From: Populus alba
Taxonomy: Eukaryota; Streptophyta; Magnoliopsida; Malpighiales; Salicaceae
NCBI RefSeq assembly: GCF_005239225.2
Contig: NC_133302.1
Span: 19,199,357 to 19,263,356, forward strand
Length of the DNA stretch: 64,000 nt
Direction: 5' to 3'
Position 1 is the stretch's first letter. Each line of letters starts with the position of its first letter. The notes under the pieces were generated by a model. It saw nothing but the letters and a program-made list of their open reading frames with translations. It did no database searches and had not been told where the DNA came from. Position numbers and translations under genes: made by a program. Of this stretch, positions 24,496 through 37,060 are shown piece after piece.

Positions 24496-25334
24496 AGAAA
24501 AATCCATGGACATAAACTTGTAAATTTGAGATTTCTATATTAATTTTTAATTTGTTAGGATGTTGCATACAATACTATTAGTAAATATTTTTTCATTTCA
24601 TATATTAGGAATTTTTTATTTGTTTAATTAAAGCTTTATTACTCATTCAGATCAAATATGTGTCTCTCTTTTAGGTCAGATTCACTTCATTATAATTATA
24701 AGATCTTGATCATTTTTCTAAATTTTAATGTTTTTTTTTAAATAATTATATTAGTTTTGACTTTATAGATTAACAACTCTAAATTATAAAGCCCAAAAAA
24801 CAAATTGTCACTGAAGTGGTTAATTTTTTTCTTTGTAATTGCAACTATGACAAATAGAACTAAATTTCTTTTAAATAACAATATGAAAGCGAGTTTATAA
24901 TATCTGTCTCCTGATCGGGTATTTGCATTCAAATCTATTTCTTAACTTTTTATTTTAATTTTTAGTTAAATATTGTTTAACTCTTACTTAGTTTTCACAT
25001 GAAATGATAATGATTTTTTCTAATATATATAATCTTACATATAATGTTTTTTAAAATTTTATTTAATCGCACAATAACCATTTTATTTATTTATTTATTT
25101 ATAAGTATGCCTGATTTTTAATTTATTTAAATAAATATATGTATAAGATTTTCAGTTTACTATTTGGATTTTTTTTTATATAAAAAAAGTGCTTAAAAAG
25201 CTTCCATATTAATTTTTTTTTTTTACAAAAAAAAAACCTAACCCACAAGAATCTTGGGTCATATAGATAATTAATACATTAATGCAAAAGCTACTTCTAA
25301 GAAATGAACTTGCTTAAAATAGCAATTTAGAGAA

Positions 25335-25622
25335 TGTCAAAGAATTATCTCAATTTAAAAGCTTAAATTATTAAGTGACATTTCAATATATGATTTATAT
25401 TATTCTCTAGCATATATCCTCAAGTAAAATCTCTTTGGACTTGAAACTTACATAAGTTCACTTTACTTTGTGTTTAATTTTTATCAAATAAATAGGAGAT
25501 TGGAACTCGTAGCCATATAGTAATTAAAGCTCTGATATCATTTTAAAAAACAAATTCAACCTAAAAACTTAAACTTTTAAGTGAAGTTTTAAAATATAAT
25601 TTATATTATTTAATTTCTAACA
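25335..25622 (-). mobile_element. TRIM retroelement copy 3, in intron 1 of the left receptor gene
   Basis: Terminal repeats at about 25335-25413 and 25541-25622. The PBS on the minus strand is TGATATCAGAGC (25540-25529), one base off the tRNA-Met match. The equivalent element in the right copy lies at 45839-46115, so it predates the duplication. Confidence 0.75.
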
Positions 25623-26489
25623 GAGACAAGGGCCAACTCTCTCGAAAATAAACTAATAGGCCACTTGGAAGATGATCTCCCCAACTTAAACTTGGAAGAT
25701 GCTGGTAAAGGATGTTTGATAATTTAACTTAATAAATTTAATTTTAAATGAAATTTAAATCCATGATTTATTTACAACTCAAATTTAAAGTTTCAAGTAA
25801 TTGGAAAAAACAAAAATCAACCATGGATCCGCGTTGCATGTATAATACAAATAATTAGTATAGACTTAGAACTTAAGCATTTTTTTTTTACCATGCAGGG
25901 TGTGAGTAATTGGCTAGGAGAAACTAAGCGAAAAACATACTTTAGCACAAATCAAATTACAACAATTTGATGAACCAGTATTCTAGTCTTAAAGCTAGCA
26001 GAAGTACCTGGGTTTTCTGCAGCAAGCTTTCTTTTTTTATCCTGCGCAGTATTTTTGGCAGCAAGTTTTGAGTTCTGAAACGTAGCAGAGAGCAAAAGGA
26101 GGATAACCCATACTTTTATATAAGAAAGCAGTATTTGCCCACCATCCATCCTTCTGGCGATTTTAGTTTGCGTTGTGAGGGAGTTTTAGAAAAAGAAGTT
26201 GTTATGAGCTAACAACGCAATTTGAAGTGTCAAGCAAATGTGGAATCTGAGAATATGAAGCGCAAATTTAAATATTATGAATATTCTTACTGCGCAGTTT
26301 GTGAGTGATGAGAACGCCAACAAGTCTTTGTATGGACAGCTACAGCAAGTACCGCCAACTCCAAGACTTAAAAGTCTTTGTATAATTTATTTATTTTTTG
26401 TGATAGGTGAAATAGCATAATGAATTTATAAATTTAAAATCCAACTCATTTAGTTTTTTTTTAATCCCAGAAAATATTGATATCGGGTT

Positions 26490-28250
26490 AAGTATCATAG
26501 ATATTGCAAATATCTACAGTTTGGATTTATATTGCTAATTTTCATGAATCTATATTTAGAGATAGATCTATAACATGGACTGGAAGTAGAATAACATCCC
26601 TATATTAATTCTAATTTTTATATCTTATATCACCATTAAATTCTAGTTATCTCCTCTCTTTTCTCTAGCAATGAGACAAGCTCTTATTTGTTACATTAAA
26701 AAAATATAATTTGAAGTCTGCTAACAAGATCTTTGGAGCCAAAACATTTCTAAATAAAATAAAAATAAATGTTCAATCTACAAAATATCATATATAAAGA
26801 AAAAATGAGTATAAGATATACAGGTTGGGTTAGGTTGACCGGGTTTCAAAAATCCTAACCTGCCACCCAACCAAGGATATTATTCTAAGGTTTTTTTGAC
26901 ATATTATCATTTGTAATATTTATATTATTTAACTTTGATAGATTAAGTCTTGTAAGATAATGCAAATATTACAAATGTACATGGTTTTTTTAACACTCCT
27001 ACTATCAGGTGATGCTTTTACATCAAATTCTAAGTGATAAGTTCATGAAAAGATTAATGTCTTTTAAAGGTTGGTGAAAGAGCTAGGAGGTTGGGACTGG
27101 TGGTTTAAATTTCATAAACACTTGTAAAATAAGTTTTCTTTTTAGGCTTAAGGACCATAAGATGGTTGGTTATCACAAATATAGAAGGAGGAAAGCCTTT
27201 GAGGCTATGTTGTTTGTATTTGTAAAATAAGTTTTCTTGTTAGGCTTGAGTTTCATAAACAAAAGATATAAAAGGATGTTGTATGAGATTAAGGTTGGAA
27301 AAGAAAATGAGAGCTTCCATGTTAGACCTTTTTACCAAATGGCTCATGGATATTTATATAATCATGAATCATACTAATTTGTTTAGAGATTAAGCTTTTA
27401 GCACATTGTTAAGGGAAAGAATAACATGAAGGGGCTATCCATATGTAACACTTCATACATTCTTGTGTGTATTTTTTTACTATTTTTAATGATGGAGTGC
27501 ATAGAAATTTGAGTAAAGTTTTTTGAAGTCCCAACAATCTTGTTGTGCTTATGTGGCTTCACAAAAAATCATTTTCTTGGATCAAGATAATTATGAATAA
27601 TATAGGTTGGAAGAATAAATAATTTTTATCTTTTATCAGTTAAAAAAAATAGAGAAGTCGTTTCTTAATATTTTGGTTACTAAGAACCCTAATTGATCTT
27701 ATAATTCGGGTATGGGGACTGATTGCATAGAGAAAATATATTAGCACTTCTAATATGACTTACTTGAGGTAAACTATTTATTTGTTTGATATAAACTAAG
27801 AAAATATTGTCTTTCCTAACTGTTAGTTTAAAGTTGAAGAAAAGTCATCATCGGTAAAAATATCTTTATCTTATCCAGTTAAAAACCTAACCATTTTATT
27901 GCCAAAATAAAAATAAAAGAAATCATTTTTTTATTTAATATCGTGAATACGTCTTATTTATAAGTTCATGATATCGCATATTAAAAAATCAAAATAATGT
28001 TTTTGTATTTTTTGAAATGTTAGTCAAAATCCTTTGAAATTTTATCAACTTGTTGTAAAATCCATATAATATTTGTTTAAACATGTCAAAGTATTTTAAG
28101 TTTTTTTTCTAAAAAACAATGCTCAAATAACTATATTATGATACAAAGTCCAGGATGACAACGGATTATTTTGAGAATGTTTTAATAGATATTATGCACA
28201 AACAGATGGTTTCTAAGTCAGGATGACAATGGATAATTGATCGCAACGTT
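26490..28250. repeat. Unit 1-only insertion containing an LTR U5-like remnant
   Basis: Not found at the matching place in unit 2 (about 46965). From about 27620 to 27990 it carries a diverged version of the R/U5 end of the large LTR family: TATCTTTTATCAG, GGTTACTAAGAACCCTAATTG and ATTAGCAC in the same order as at 49440-49560. Two GGATGACAA..GGAT motifs repeat near 28155 and 28220. 26490-27600 has no recognised content. Confidence 0.5.
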
Positions 28251-28257
28251 TAAGGTT

Positions 28258-28400
28258 CTTTTTTTTTTTCGGGATCAAATTTATTATGAAGATATTAAGA
28301 AATATCGAGAGGTAAAGAAACAAAAAACACAGCCAGCCAGGGGATTACCACCAAACAACTCCAACCCAGCAAGCACGTCTTAATATAATCCAAAAGGAAG
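28258..28400 (-). mobile_element. LINE 3' end with poly(A), left copy
   Basis: Read on the minus strand, the segment has an AATAAATTTGATCCC end followed by an A run (T run at 28258-28269 on +), like the 3' tail of a plant L1 element. Also present at 47001-47110, so it is older than the duplication. Confidence 0.5.
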
Positions 28401-29405
28401 GAAGCGTCAAGCTCCTCTAATAAGGACATTCCCTTTGAATGTTGACGCGTGCAATGACCAGAATCACAAGGAGAAAATTTTTTTTAAAAATTCAGAAAGA
28501 GGATGAATTGACCCATATTGCTCTACCGCAGGACATCTTTTTTTTCAATAAGAAAATTAAATTTGCAGGTTTTTCTGTTTTTTTACATAAAAAATTCTAA
28601 ATATAAATTGAAAAGATTTTGTAAGTATCTAATTAAATAAATTATGAGTCATCTATAAAAATAAATAAATAAAAAGTCATAATTAATAACTAAAAAAAAT
28701 TAAAAAAATTAAAAGACATGAGTAAATTAAAATATTTGATCTCCTAATATCTAAATGTTATTCGTTTTGTTTACTGAATTTATTTATTAAAATTATTTTT
28801 TTATTCAATGAAACAATAAAAGAAATAGATACACACATGAAATTCATTGAATAAAAAAAGTATTATACAAGGATGAATATTATAAATATTATCTAAAAAT
28901 ATTAAAAAAATAATAATAAGTTTCACCAATATAAGACATTAAAAAAATCAGAAATGAATCAAAACAATATCTTCAAAAATTAAATACATATAAAATAACT
29001 TTAAAAAAACCTCTATAAAAAAACTAAATAAGAAAAATCATAGAGGAGAGATATTGATTGAAACATAAATTAAAAAATAATTATAAAAAAAAATACATTA
29101 AAGGAAGGCATCAATTAAATTAAAAAAATAAGAAAAAAAAAGATAATTGAAGTGCCACGAGCACGTTTCAAAGAAATAAGAAAAAAAATTACTTGAGTTA
29201 TAATAGTCCCAACCAAGTTTAATAAGTTGTTTTTATATTACTTAAGTTATAAGAAAATTAAAAAAATCTAAAAAAGCAATTGTTTTTTCAAAAAAAATTA
29301 ATGAATGATAAAAAAAAAAAAGCCAAAAACAATATTGATCTACGTTAACTTTTAAATTTATGATCCGAGTCAATAAAATAATAAAATAAAAATACCATTC
29401 ACAAG
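28401..29405. other. AT-rich DNA shared by both duplication units
   Basis: Colinear with about 47260-48480. A-rich, with no gene or RNA recognised. Confidence 0.5.

Positions 29406-29452
<47 letters not shown>
29406..29452. repeat. (TA)n microsatellite
   Basis: Pure TA run of about 46 bases. It lies where unit 2 instead has a 2.9-kb insertion containing an LTR. Confidence 0.95.
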
Positions 29453-29457
<5 letters not shown>

Positions 29458-29979
29458 TTAAAATTATGTATGTCTATAATATTAAGAAAAATCCAAATGA
29501 TGATTTGAAACATTCTTATTTAATTAGTAATTTTGTTATTTATTATTATTATTATTTGATTGATTTCCTTTCCATTTTTGTATGAAATGTTTAACATTTA
29601 TCTATTTTTAAATGTTAAGATGTATAAAATTTTAAAATTTTATTTTAATATCCATAACATATCTTATCCTAATATTTTAATAAACCGACATATCAACATA
29701 TCCACATGCGTGTTTGGTGTTCATATTTGTCTTTTTTTTTCACCTAGAATTTCCTATTTAAATATAATATTTCTCTATTTGATGAACTGAAAAATAATTT
29801 TCATCTTTTTAGAGTAGAGTTTTACAAACACATTTTAAAGATTTTAATTTTCTTTACAAGTTTTTTTTTATTGTTTTTTTAAATGAAAAAAAAAGATAAA
29901 TTAAACAATATGTGCCTAAGCAACGAGGCAAATTCCAATTTACTACTTACTGGAGTCTGTTTCGTTTGATTTTATGTTA

Positions 29980-32745
29980 AAAAAAACTAAAATTTTTTAT
30001 TTTTTTATTTTAAATTATTTTTTTTAATTTTTAAATTATTTTAATATATTAATATTAATTTTTTTAATATATATATATTATTTTAATTTATTTTTAAATA
30101 AAAAGCATTTTAAAAAATAAAATTCAAACATTCAAATTACAGATTAAGACCTCATTTTAGTCTGTACCAGATATCTCTTTATTAAAGGGAAATGATTATT
30201 AAGTCAGGTTTATCTTTCTTCCCAGCATTTTAACCATGGGAGAAGATTATATTACTTTCATTTGCTGTCATTTCCTCTGTTGTTATTGTCCGTTTCTGTG
30301 GAGCAAGTAAATATTCTCACTCTTCTAATTAATGGGTGTTTTTTTCCCCACCTGAAAACATATTTTAAAAATTTTAAAAATATATTATTTTAATAAAAAT
30401 AATTTAAACAAATATTATGTACTATAATATCAAACTAACACTAAATATTATAATTTCTTACTAAGATTGTTTTCTAACCATTTTATTTTTCAAAATAGAT
30501 TTGTGTATATACTAATTAGCCAAAAAGATTCTTTAATTGAATACTTTATCTCATTAAGCTACCATATATTTTTTTTTAATACAAAAGGTTTGTTAGTTTT
30601 TGTATTTTAAAAATATTTTTTATTTTTTATGTTTTATTTTTTATTTTTTATTTTAAATTAAATTTTTTAATGTTTTTAAATTATTTTGATATTATAATTA
30701 CTACAATTAATTTTTTTTGGCTCGTGTCGCTCTCTCTCACTCTCTCTCTCAGTGGAGGAAGATGGCAGGAGAGAGAGGGAGTGGGAGAGTGGGGCTTTCA
30801 AAAGGTTAAGGTGGGTGCGCTGAATTTACGAAACGGACCTCGTCTCTAATGTTTGGCTGGACTTGAGTGGACCTGGTCGTAGAGTTTAATTACATTTTCG
30901 CCAGAAATTTTTTGCTAGTGCTTGCCTGACATGGAAGTACGTCACTGATTTTGACTGAAAATACAATATAAGAGGTAATATTAAAATATCTTCCAAAATT
31001 ACAGCTTAACAAACACTAAACTTTCATAAAAAAGAAAAAGAAAAAACCCAGGACAAATTTCTTATTCTGATTATGATAAATAATTATTTTATTAAATTAT
31101 TTAGGGATAGTTTATTTTATGATAAATAAACTTAGTTTTGAGTGAAATATCTCGAATACTTTCAAAAACTATATTATTCATATTGACTGATTGAAATGTT
31201 AATAAAATTATCAACTTAAATAAACTAATATGTTCAATTTTGACAATACAATTTTTCAACACAGCATCCTTGATTGGTATTATAAAAATCATTACGTTAA
31301 TTAGCGATTTTTTGGGAGAGCAGAAGCATTAGTTTTTAATGTCTTTCAAAAAATACATTTAGTTTTTTTTTTTCAAAAATCAAATTGATTTTTTAAAATT
31401 TTTTATAATTTTGATGTGTTGATGTTATAAATAAAAAAATAATTTATTTTAATTTATTTTCAAATAAAAAATACTTTTAAAAAAGTATAAAAAAACATAA
31501 GTTATTGCATTTTCAAATGATTTAAAGGGAAAAAAAAACAAGATTTAAATAAATTTCCAAAATGATTTCCATTAAGACTGAGGGCATCCTTTTAAATATT
31601 ATTTTAAAATATTTTAAAATATATTAGTTATTGTACTTTTAAATACCTCAAAGACACCAATTTATTATTCATTTTTCACATTATTTTTTACCGATACTCA
31701 GTGTCCATATGTGACATTTTTCACCAAAAGATACCATGCGTTGCCTCTTGGGGAATTGGATTTGTTGGGTAGCAGTGTTTAGAGATTGGTTGTCTTTTTG
31801 GTATTGTGGTAATTTTTATGGTTGTAATTTAAAAAAAAAATTTATAAAAAATATTTTTAGTTGAGATTGATATAATATTTATATATGTTTAATTAAAACT
31901 GTAGTTGAAATTAAAGTTGAAAAAAAAAATTTAATATATATTGGTTAAGAATGTTTTTCATATTGAGGTTATAAAATAATTTTAAAAAATATATATTTAT
32001 ATTGATGATTTTTAATTTAAATATTGTAGATTTAACTAGTGTTACTACATCATAAAATAAATAATATGTTATATAAAATATTTTTTATTATTTCAGTAAA
32101 CTATCTACAACTCCATCACGTATGAAATACATCCGACAAGGACTATATTTTCTTTGGTTTCTTAAGCGCACAACATCAGGAATAAAATTAGAATTGCGAT
32201 CAAATTTTACAAATACAGCATCATTAAGTGATCTATGTCTAATTTATATAGTATCATTGAGTAATGTTAAACACTAATTTTTTGAATAAAACACAATTAA
32301 AAATATTTTTTTTATTTTACTAGGTCGGACCCGGTTCAATGCATTTGGCTTTGAACCAGACCGATTGATGCACTCTCCACTCCACGAGTTAAAAGTAGCA
32401 TTGAGCTGCTTTTAACAATTTTGCATTTTAAACGTTATTAATGGTGGAGTCAATGCACAATAATGAATTAAGTTTCCGTGGTTTGCTGTAATAGTAAACG
32501 CAACCATGGAAACAAACGGACTCATACAGTGAAGCCAGTTCAATCTATCATTGCAAAATTTTATCACTAGTAATTTTAAAGTTGATAATAGTTATTTTTT
32601 AAAATATTTTTATTTAAAAATATTTTAAAATAATATATTTTTGATATCAGCACATCAATACGATTTAAAAATATTAAAAATAAATTAATTTGAATAAAAA
32701 AATTCTTAAAAAAAACTTAAAAAACACAAAAACAAACTAACTTTT
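29980..32745. repeat. Cluster of AT-rich dispersed repeat copies, no gene
   Basis: Several copies of one AT-rich family occur in both orientations (about 29980-30125, 30590-30710, 31350-31495 and 32575-32745), with cores such as TTAAATTATTTTAATAT and GATATCAGCACATCAA. Between them, 30720-30960 is a GC-richer island with opposing CTCTCTCTCACTCTC and GAGAGAGGGAGTGGGAGAG runs, and 32388-32416 is a hairpin (GTTAAAAG..CTTTTAAC). No coding sequence recognised. Confidence 0.5.
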
Positions 32746-33535
32746 AGTACTAGAAAAAACTTGTTATTTCAAACTTTGTATTGTTTCATCGGTAATAGAT
32801 ATTGTTGGATTAGCTATGTTGTAACCCATTTTTGGGTCCCCACAAAAAAATAAAAATGATAATAAATAAATAGCCGAAGAAGGTTAGAAAAATAACAGGA
32901 GGCATAAGCGCTCAGAAAATGGTCGAAAGATTGGTCAAGGAGGTTAAAAAATACAGAGATTGGATTTTTGGCAGTATTTTCTTGAAGGATGAGAGCCCTG
33001 TTGAGAAGGAAAATTTGAATTTTTGAAGAGAAAAGCCCAAATTTGGATGTTTACGGACTTAATTGGATTTTATTTGAATTTATAGAGGATTGGAGTGCAA
33101 GAAAAAATTAATTTTTAAGTCAATTTGGGTTTTAATTGGAAGAAATTTAAGTTCTGGGGCCAAAATATATTTTTTTGGAATTTATTAGGCCAAATCAGGG
33201 GCTTAATTGCATAAATATTGAAGTTTAATGGCCAATTAGGGGCTTAATTGTGAAAATCCGAAACCAGGGACCAATTTGGAACACGCGGGTAAATAGAGGG
33301 GGCTGTCTTGATTTGATCCAGGGGCGTAATTGAAGAAATTGGAAGTTTATTGGTCAATTGAGGGCTTAATTGCATAAATCAGAGGCCAAGGACCAAGATG
33401 AAAAACGCGGCCAACTATGGGGGCGAGGACCGAAATTGGCAGGGACGCAATTGAAAGAATCAAAAGATAATTGAGGGCTGAGTTGAAATTTTGCGTATTC
33501 TGGCACCTTTTTTTTTAAAATGAAACGGCGTGTTT

Positions 33536-33560
33536 TCCCCAAAACGACGCCGTTTCATAT
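33536..33560. other. AAACGGCG hairpin in the LTR U3
   Basis: Part of an inverted pair: CGTTTCAT-facing arms around 33521-33535 (GAAACGGCGT) and 33543-33557 (ACGACGCCGTTTC). An equivalent pair is at 57235-57316 on the reversed LTR, so it is a conserved LTR feature. Confidence 0.6.
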
Positions 33561-33849
33561 ATTAAAAAAAAAAGAAAAAAAAAAAGAAGAGAAAGGACCG
33601 AACGGTGCTGTTTTGAACGACACTGTTCCCCTTTCTTCCTCCTCCCCGAACGTGCAGCAGCATGGACGAAACCTTTGTTTAATCAGCCGGTGCCCCTCTC
33701 TCCTCGCGTGCGCTGACAGACCAAGCCCATGCACCTCGGACGACGCGAAGCCAGGAGGGCCACACCGTGATCGACCACGCTCACCAACCAGCCGACCGGC
33801 GCTGTGCTGCTCCCCACGCTGCCCATGCAGCCCCGCTCCGTTGCTCGCC

Positions 33850-33857
33850 TATAAAAG
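33850..33857 (+). promoter_or_regulatory. TATA box of the + strand LTR
   Basis: TATAAAAG preceded by CC. The other LTRs of the family carry CCTATAAATA at the equivalent place on the minus strand (57048-57055, about 50905 and about 53144). This marks the U3/R boundary. Confidence 0.65.
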
Positions 33858-34204
33858 AAAGGAGGAGACTGGAAGCACGGGAGGAAGAAAGGAAGAAAAA
33901 AACCGAGACCAAGAGAGAGAGAGACTGAAGGAGAGAGAAACAGTGGACCTAAAGCAATAAACACCTAAAACTCAAGGAAACGAAACTGAGAGAAGGGAGA
34001 AGAGGACAGAAGCCGTGGGAGAGTTTAAAGAAAACGTTAACCGAACACGACCCGAGAGGACACCCGAACTGTTAGGAACCGTCGTTCTGAGTCGCCGACC
34101 TCCGCTGCAGCACCGTCAACCCGAACGTTCGACCAGCAGCATCACCTCCACCGTGCCAGGTATTCTTCTTTTCCCCCTACGTTTTCATTTTTTATATTTG
34201 TTAT

Positions 34205-34239
34205 CCTCCTGCATGCAGAATCGTTCTGCATGCAGGAGG
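34205..34239. other. Perfect 16-bp hairpin in the LTR leader
   Basis: CCTCCTGCATGCAGAA, a 3-base loop TCG, then TTCTGCATGCAGGAGG. The arms are fully complementary. The same hairpin with one mismatch is in the LTRs at 56700-56735 and about 63710-63744. Confidence 0.9.
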
Positions 34240-34329
34240 TAGGGGAAGGGAATTATTTTCCCTTCCCCGTGGGTTTTTTTTTACACTGGGCCGGGTTTCC
34301 GGCCTAGTTTTGTTATTATTTATTTTGGG

Positions 34330-34545
34330 CCAGACCGAGTCTGGCCCAGCCTAAAGAGTTTTTTTGTGTTGGGCCGAGATCGGCCCAACCTCCTTGCAGG
34401 CCGAGATTGGCCCAGCCTTTGTTGGGCCGAGATCGGCCCATCCTCCTTGCGGGCCGAGATCGGCCCAATCCTGTTTCGGGCTGATGTTGGGCCCGATTCC
34501 AGCTGGGTTGGGTTCGGCCCATTCATTTGGGCCGGCCCAACCCGA
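34330..34545. repeat. GC-rich array of GGGCCGAGATCGGCCC units in the LTR
   Basis: Successive near-palindromic units such as TTGGGCCGAGATCGGCCCAA, separated by about 15 bases (CCTCCTTGC..), within an otherwise AT-rich window. The reversed LTRs have a comparable series at 56455-56663 and 63467-63672. Frames through it (repeating GPRSA-like peptides) are compositional. Confidence 0.85.
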
Positions 34546-35335
34546 ATTTTTATTATAAATATATTATTAATTATAGTATATTGTAATATATATGTGTGTA
34601 TATTGTGTATATATATTTTTTTACTAAAAAAAAAATATTTCAAAAAATCTTAAAAAAAATATTGTTGATTTCCCTGAATATTTTTGTCAAAATGGGTTAA
34701 TGTTGGTTGGTATTTTTATACTGTAAAGATATCAAACCAGTGTTAAAAATACCCGGTTTTCGTAAAAATATCAAAGATTTTCCGAATAAAAAATGTTTTT
34801 GCTTTCAAAAAAATTTCTAAAAAATACCTAAAAATGTTGTTGATTTTTCTGCATATTTTTATTAAAGTGGGATAATATTGGGTTGTATTTTTATACCGTA
34901 AGGATACAAGCTCAGTATTTAAATACCCGATTTACGTCAAAGCATAAAAAAAAATAATAATAATATTTTCAAAAATTGTTTTGTTTTAAAATACGGCTTA
35001 GTCTCTCCAATACATATAGATATAAATACTATAACATCATATTTTTTTACACAACAAAGAAAATTTTCAAAATAATATATGTATAAGCATGCATTTTGGC
35101 TTTAATAACCAGTTTATTTAAGCCATGAGAACTAGGCCAATATTTCAAAAATTCTAAAAAATCTTTTTGTTTTGTTTTTAGTATTTGGGATTACGAATTT
35201 ATACGTAAAACGTATTCCTAAATATTATTATTTTTGGTATAGACGTTAGAACGGTTAAGATTTTACCCGATAAGATAAAAGACCTTCTTACTGAGGAAGA
35301 TTTTTCTTGAACCATAGACAGACCAACGACTGAAC

Positions 35336-35794
35336 AGTAAATTAAGGCACATTTTCCAAATTGGTCTCTGGTTTCGGATTTTCTCAATTAAATCCCTAAT
35401 TGGCCCTTAAACTTCAATATTTATGCAATTAAGCCCCTGATTTGACTTAATAAATTCCTAAAAATCATAATTTGGCCCCAGAACTTTAATTTCTTCTAAT
35501 TAAAGCCCAAATTGACTTAAAAATCAATTTTTTCTTGCAATCAAATCCTTTAAAATCCAATTAAGTCCATAAACATCCAGATTTGGGCTTCTCCTCAAAA
35601 TTTAAATTTTCCTTCTCAATAGGGCTCTCATCCTTCAAGAAAATACTGTAAAAAATCCAATCTTTGTATCTTTATACTCCTTGACCAATTTTCTAACCAT
35701 TTTCTGAGTACTTCTGCCTTCCATTATTTTTCTAGCCTCTTTTAGCTATTTATTTTATTTATTTTTTGTGGGGATCCAAAAATGGGTTACAACA
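35336..35794 (-). mobile_element. Truncated LTR fragment, minus orientation
   Basis: Matches 57500-57972 (GGTTTCGGATTTTCT..., TTCAATATTTATGCAATTAA, ending GGGTTACAACA), i.e. the U3 start of the same LTR family read on the minus strand. It abuts the U5-truncated + strand LTR at about 35335, so the two U3 ends face outward. Confidence 0.75.
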
Positions 35795-36399
35795 GCTTGT
35801 ATGGGTTAATGATGGTGACCTAGCCTGAGTACACTCGAAAATGTTTCCCAAAACTTGATAATATCTAAGTGAGCATTCAAACACATTTAAAAATTTAAAT
35901 ATAGAATCATTAAATAAAACCTCAGATGTCGATGGTGTGAAAATAAATAAAATCAATCACACAAATTTCAACCAATAGGCAAACACATGTGACTATCATA
36001 ATCGACCACCACGTTTGGGGCTTTCCTGTTACAACCATATATATACACAAAATTACTTAAATAAGGGGAAATTCAAACTCATTTTTTATATATTTATAAA
36101 AAATAAACTACCATTTTATTCATCAAAATAAATTTATATGTTGGAAAAAAAAACCATTTTTATTTCGCTAAGCTTGCACAACAAACACACATTCACATAC
36201 AAAGTTTCAATATAAAAAATGAACCATTACACCTTGAATAAATCAAAATCAGCTTGATTTTTCCAACTCATCGGAGAGTATTGATTTCCACCTTCGCTAA
36301 CAGGGGGTTTAGAACTATCATGTTCATTTTTCTTTACAACTTCTTCTCTCTCTCTCTCTCTCTCTTTATATGTACTAGGATAATCTATGTGGGCTATCA

Positions 36400-36975
36400 T
36401 GATAAAGGAGAAGGTTGTTTTAACAAGTCGAGTTGTGTTTGTTATGGGGTTAGTGTTTAGAGGCTAAATGAGGAAGAAGCAAAAGCATATCAATCCATTG
36501 GGTTTATTTAAGTATGGATCAGGTTTGGAAAAGAGTAGGGAAGTGATCTGCTAAACAGTGATTATTAAGCCAGCAATCAAGCCAAAACAAAGTTTTCTTG
36601 CCATTTCCGATAAGGACCAAAGATTGCTCATTCACAATATCCTGCAACTTATTATTTCTCACACAATGATTGACAATCCGAGACCATGTAGTTGCAGTTC
36701 CTGGAATAGGAGCTTGCAGCAGCAGATTAGAGCAATTGGTGTTGTAGATGCTTTTGATCACACCCTTCCACATACTTGAGACTGTATAAGAAAAAAAGAG
36801 CTTTGCTAGGACATATCTAAAGATATGTGAAGGTGTGACTGAGTTATGTGAAGTTCATTAAATCAAGTTACATATATTCTTACAAAGGTTTTGAAATGTA
36901 CAGATTGTTGCAAATTGAGAGCTTTACTAAGACATATCTAAAGATAGGTTTAAGGAAGAATGTTAAGGGTAAATT
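36400..36975 (+). mobile_element. Copia RNase H relic of unit 2, interrupted by a LINE piece
   Basis: Bases 36400-36540 and 36780-36975 match parts of the copia relic at 11640-12345. The middle is replaced by the LINE fragment 36545-36779. Heavily decayed. Confidence 0.55.
36545..36779 (-). mobile_element. LINE fragment (region after the reverse transcriptase)
   Basis: The minus frame 36773-36519 reads LVLIGNGKKTLFWLDCWLNN and LADHFPTLF, the conserved GNG..FW.D.W...L...FP.LF string of plant LINE ORF2 downstream of the RT. Absent from unit 1, so it arrived after the duplication or was lost from unit 1. Confidence 0.7.
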
Positions 36976-37060
36976 TATACTATAATAATGTTTAATAATA
37001 TATAAATTCAGTTCAAGCCATATCGGTTTTAACAACAAACAAACCATTATTATTTATTAA

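Larger units (their letters stand above)
32817..35335 (+). mobile_element. LTR of a Tat/Ogre-type element, + orientation, U5 end missing
   Basis: Starts TGTTGTAACCCATTTTTGG, the same U3 start as the minus-strand LTR ending at 57972. It runs through the GGGGCTTAATTG region, a TATA box (33850), hairpins (34205-34239), a GGCCGAGATCGGCCC array (34330-34545) and an R/U5 part matching 49650-49870 in reverse. It stops near 35335 without the terminal TGCGACA. The open frames at 33520-33964 and 34316-34653 lie inside it and show no protein similarity. Confidence 0.75.

Noticed and set aside
33520..33964. Opposed frames of 146 and 93 residues
   Set aside because: Both lie in the U3/R part of an LTR, are low-complexity, and sit across the LTR TATA box.
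34316..34653. Four overlapping frames with repeating GPRSA-like peptides
   Set aside because: Products of the GGCCGAGATCGGCCC repeat array, on both strands at once.
32817..35794. DNA transposon with 450-bp terminal inverted repeats
   Set aside because: The arms are identical in kind to LTR U3 ends elsewhere in the window, and the interior is LTR R/U5. A pair of opposed LTRs explains it better.
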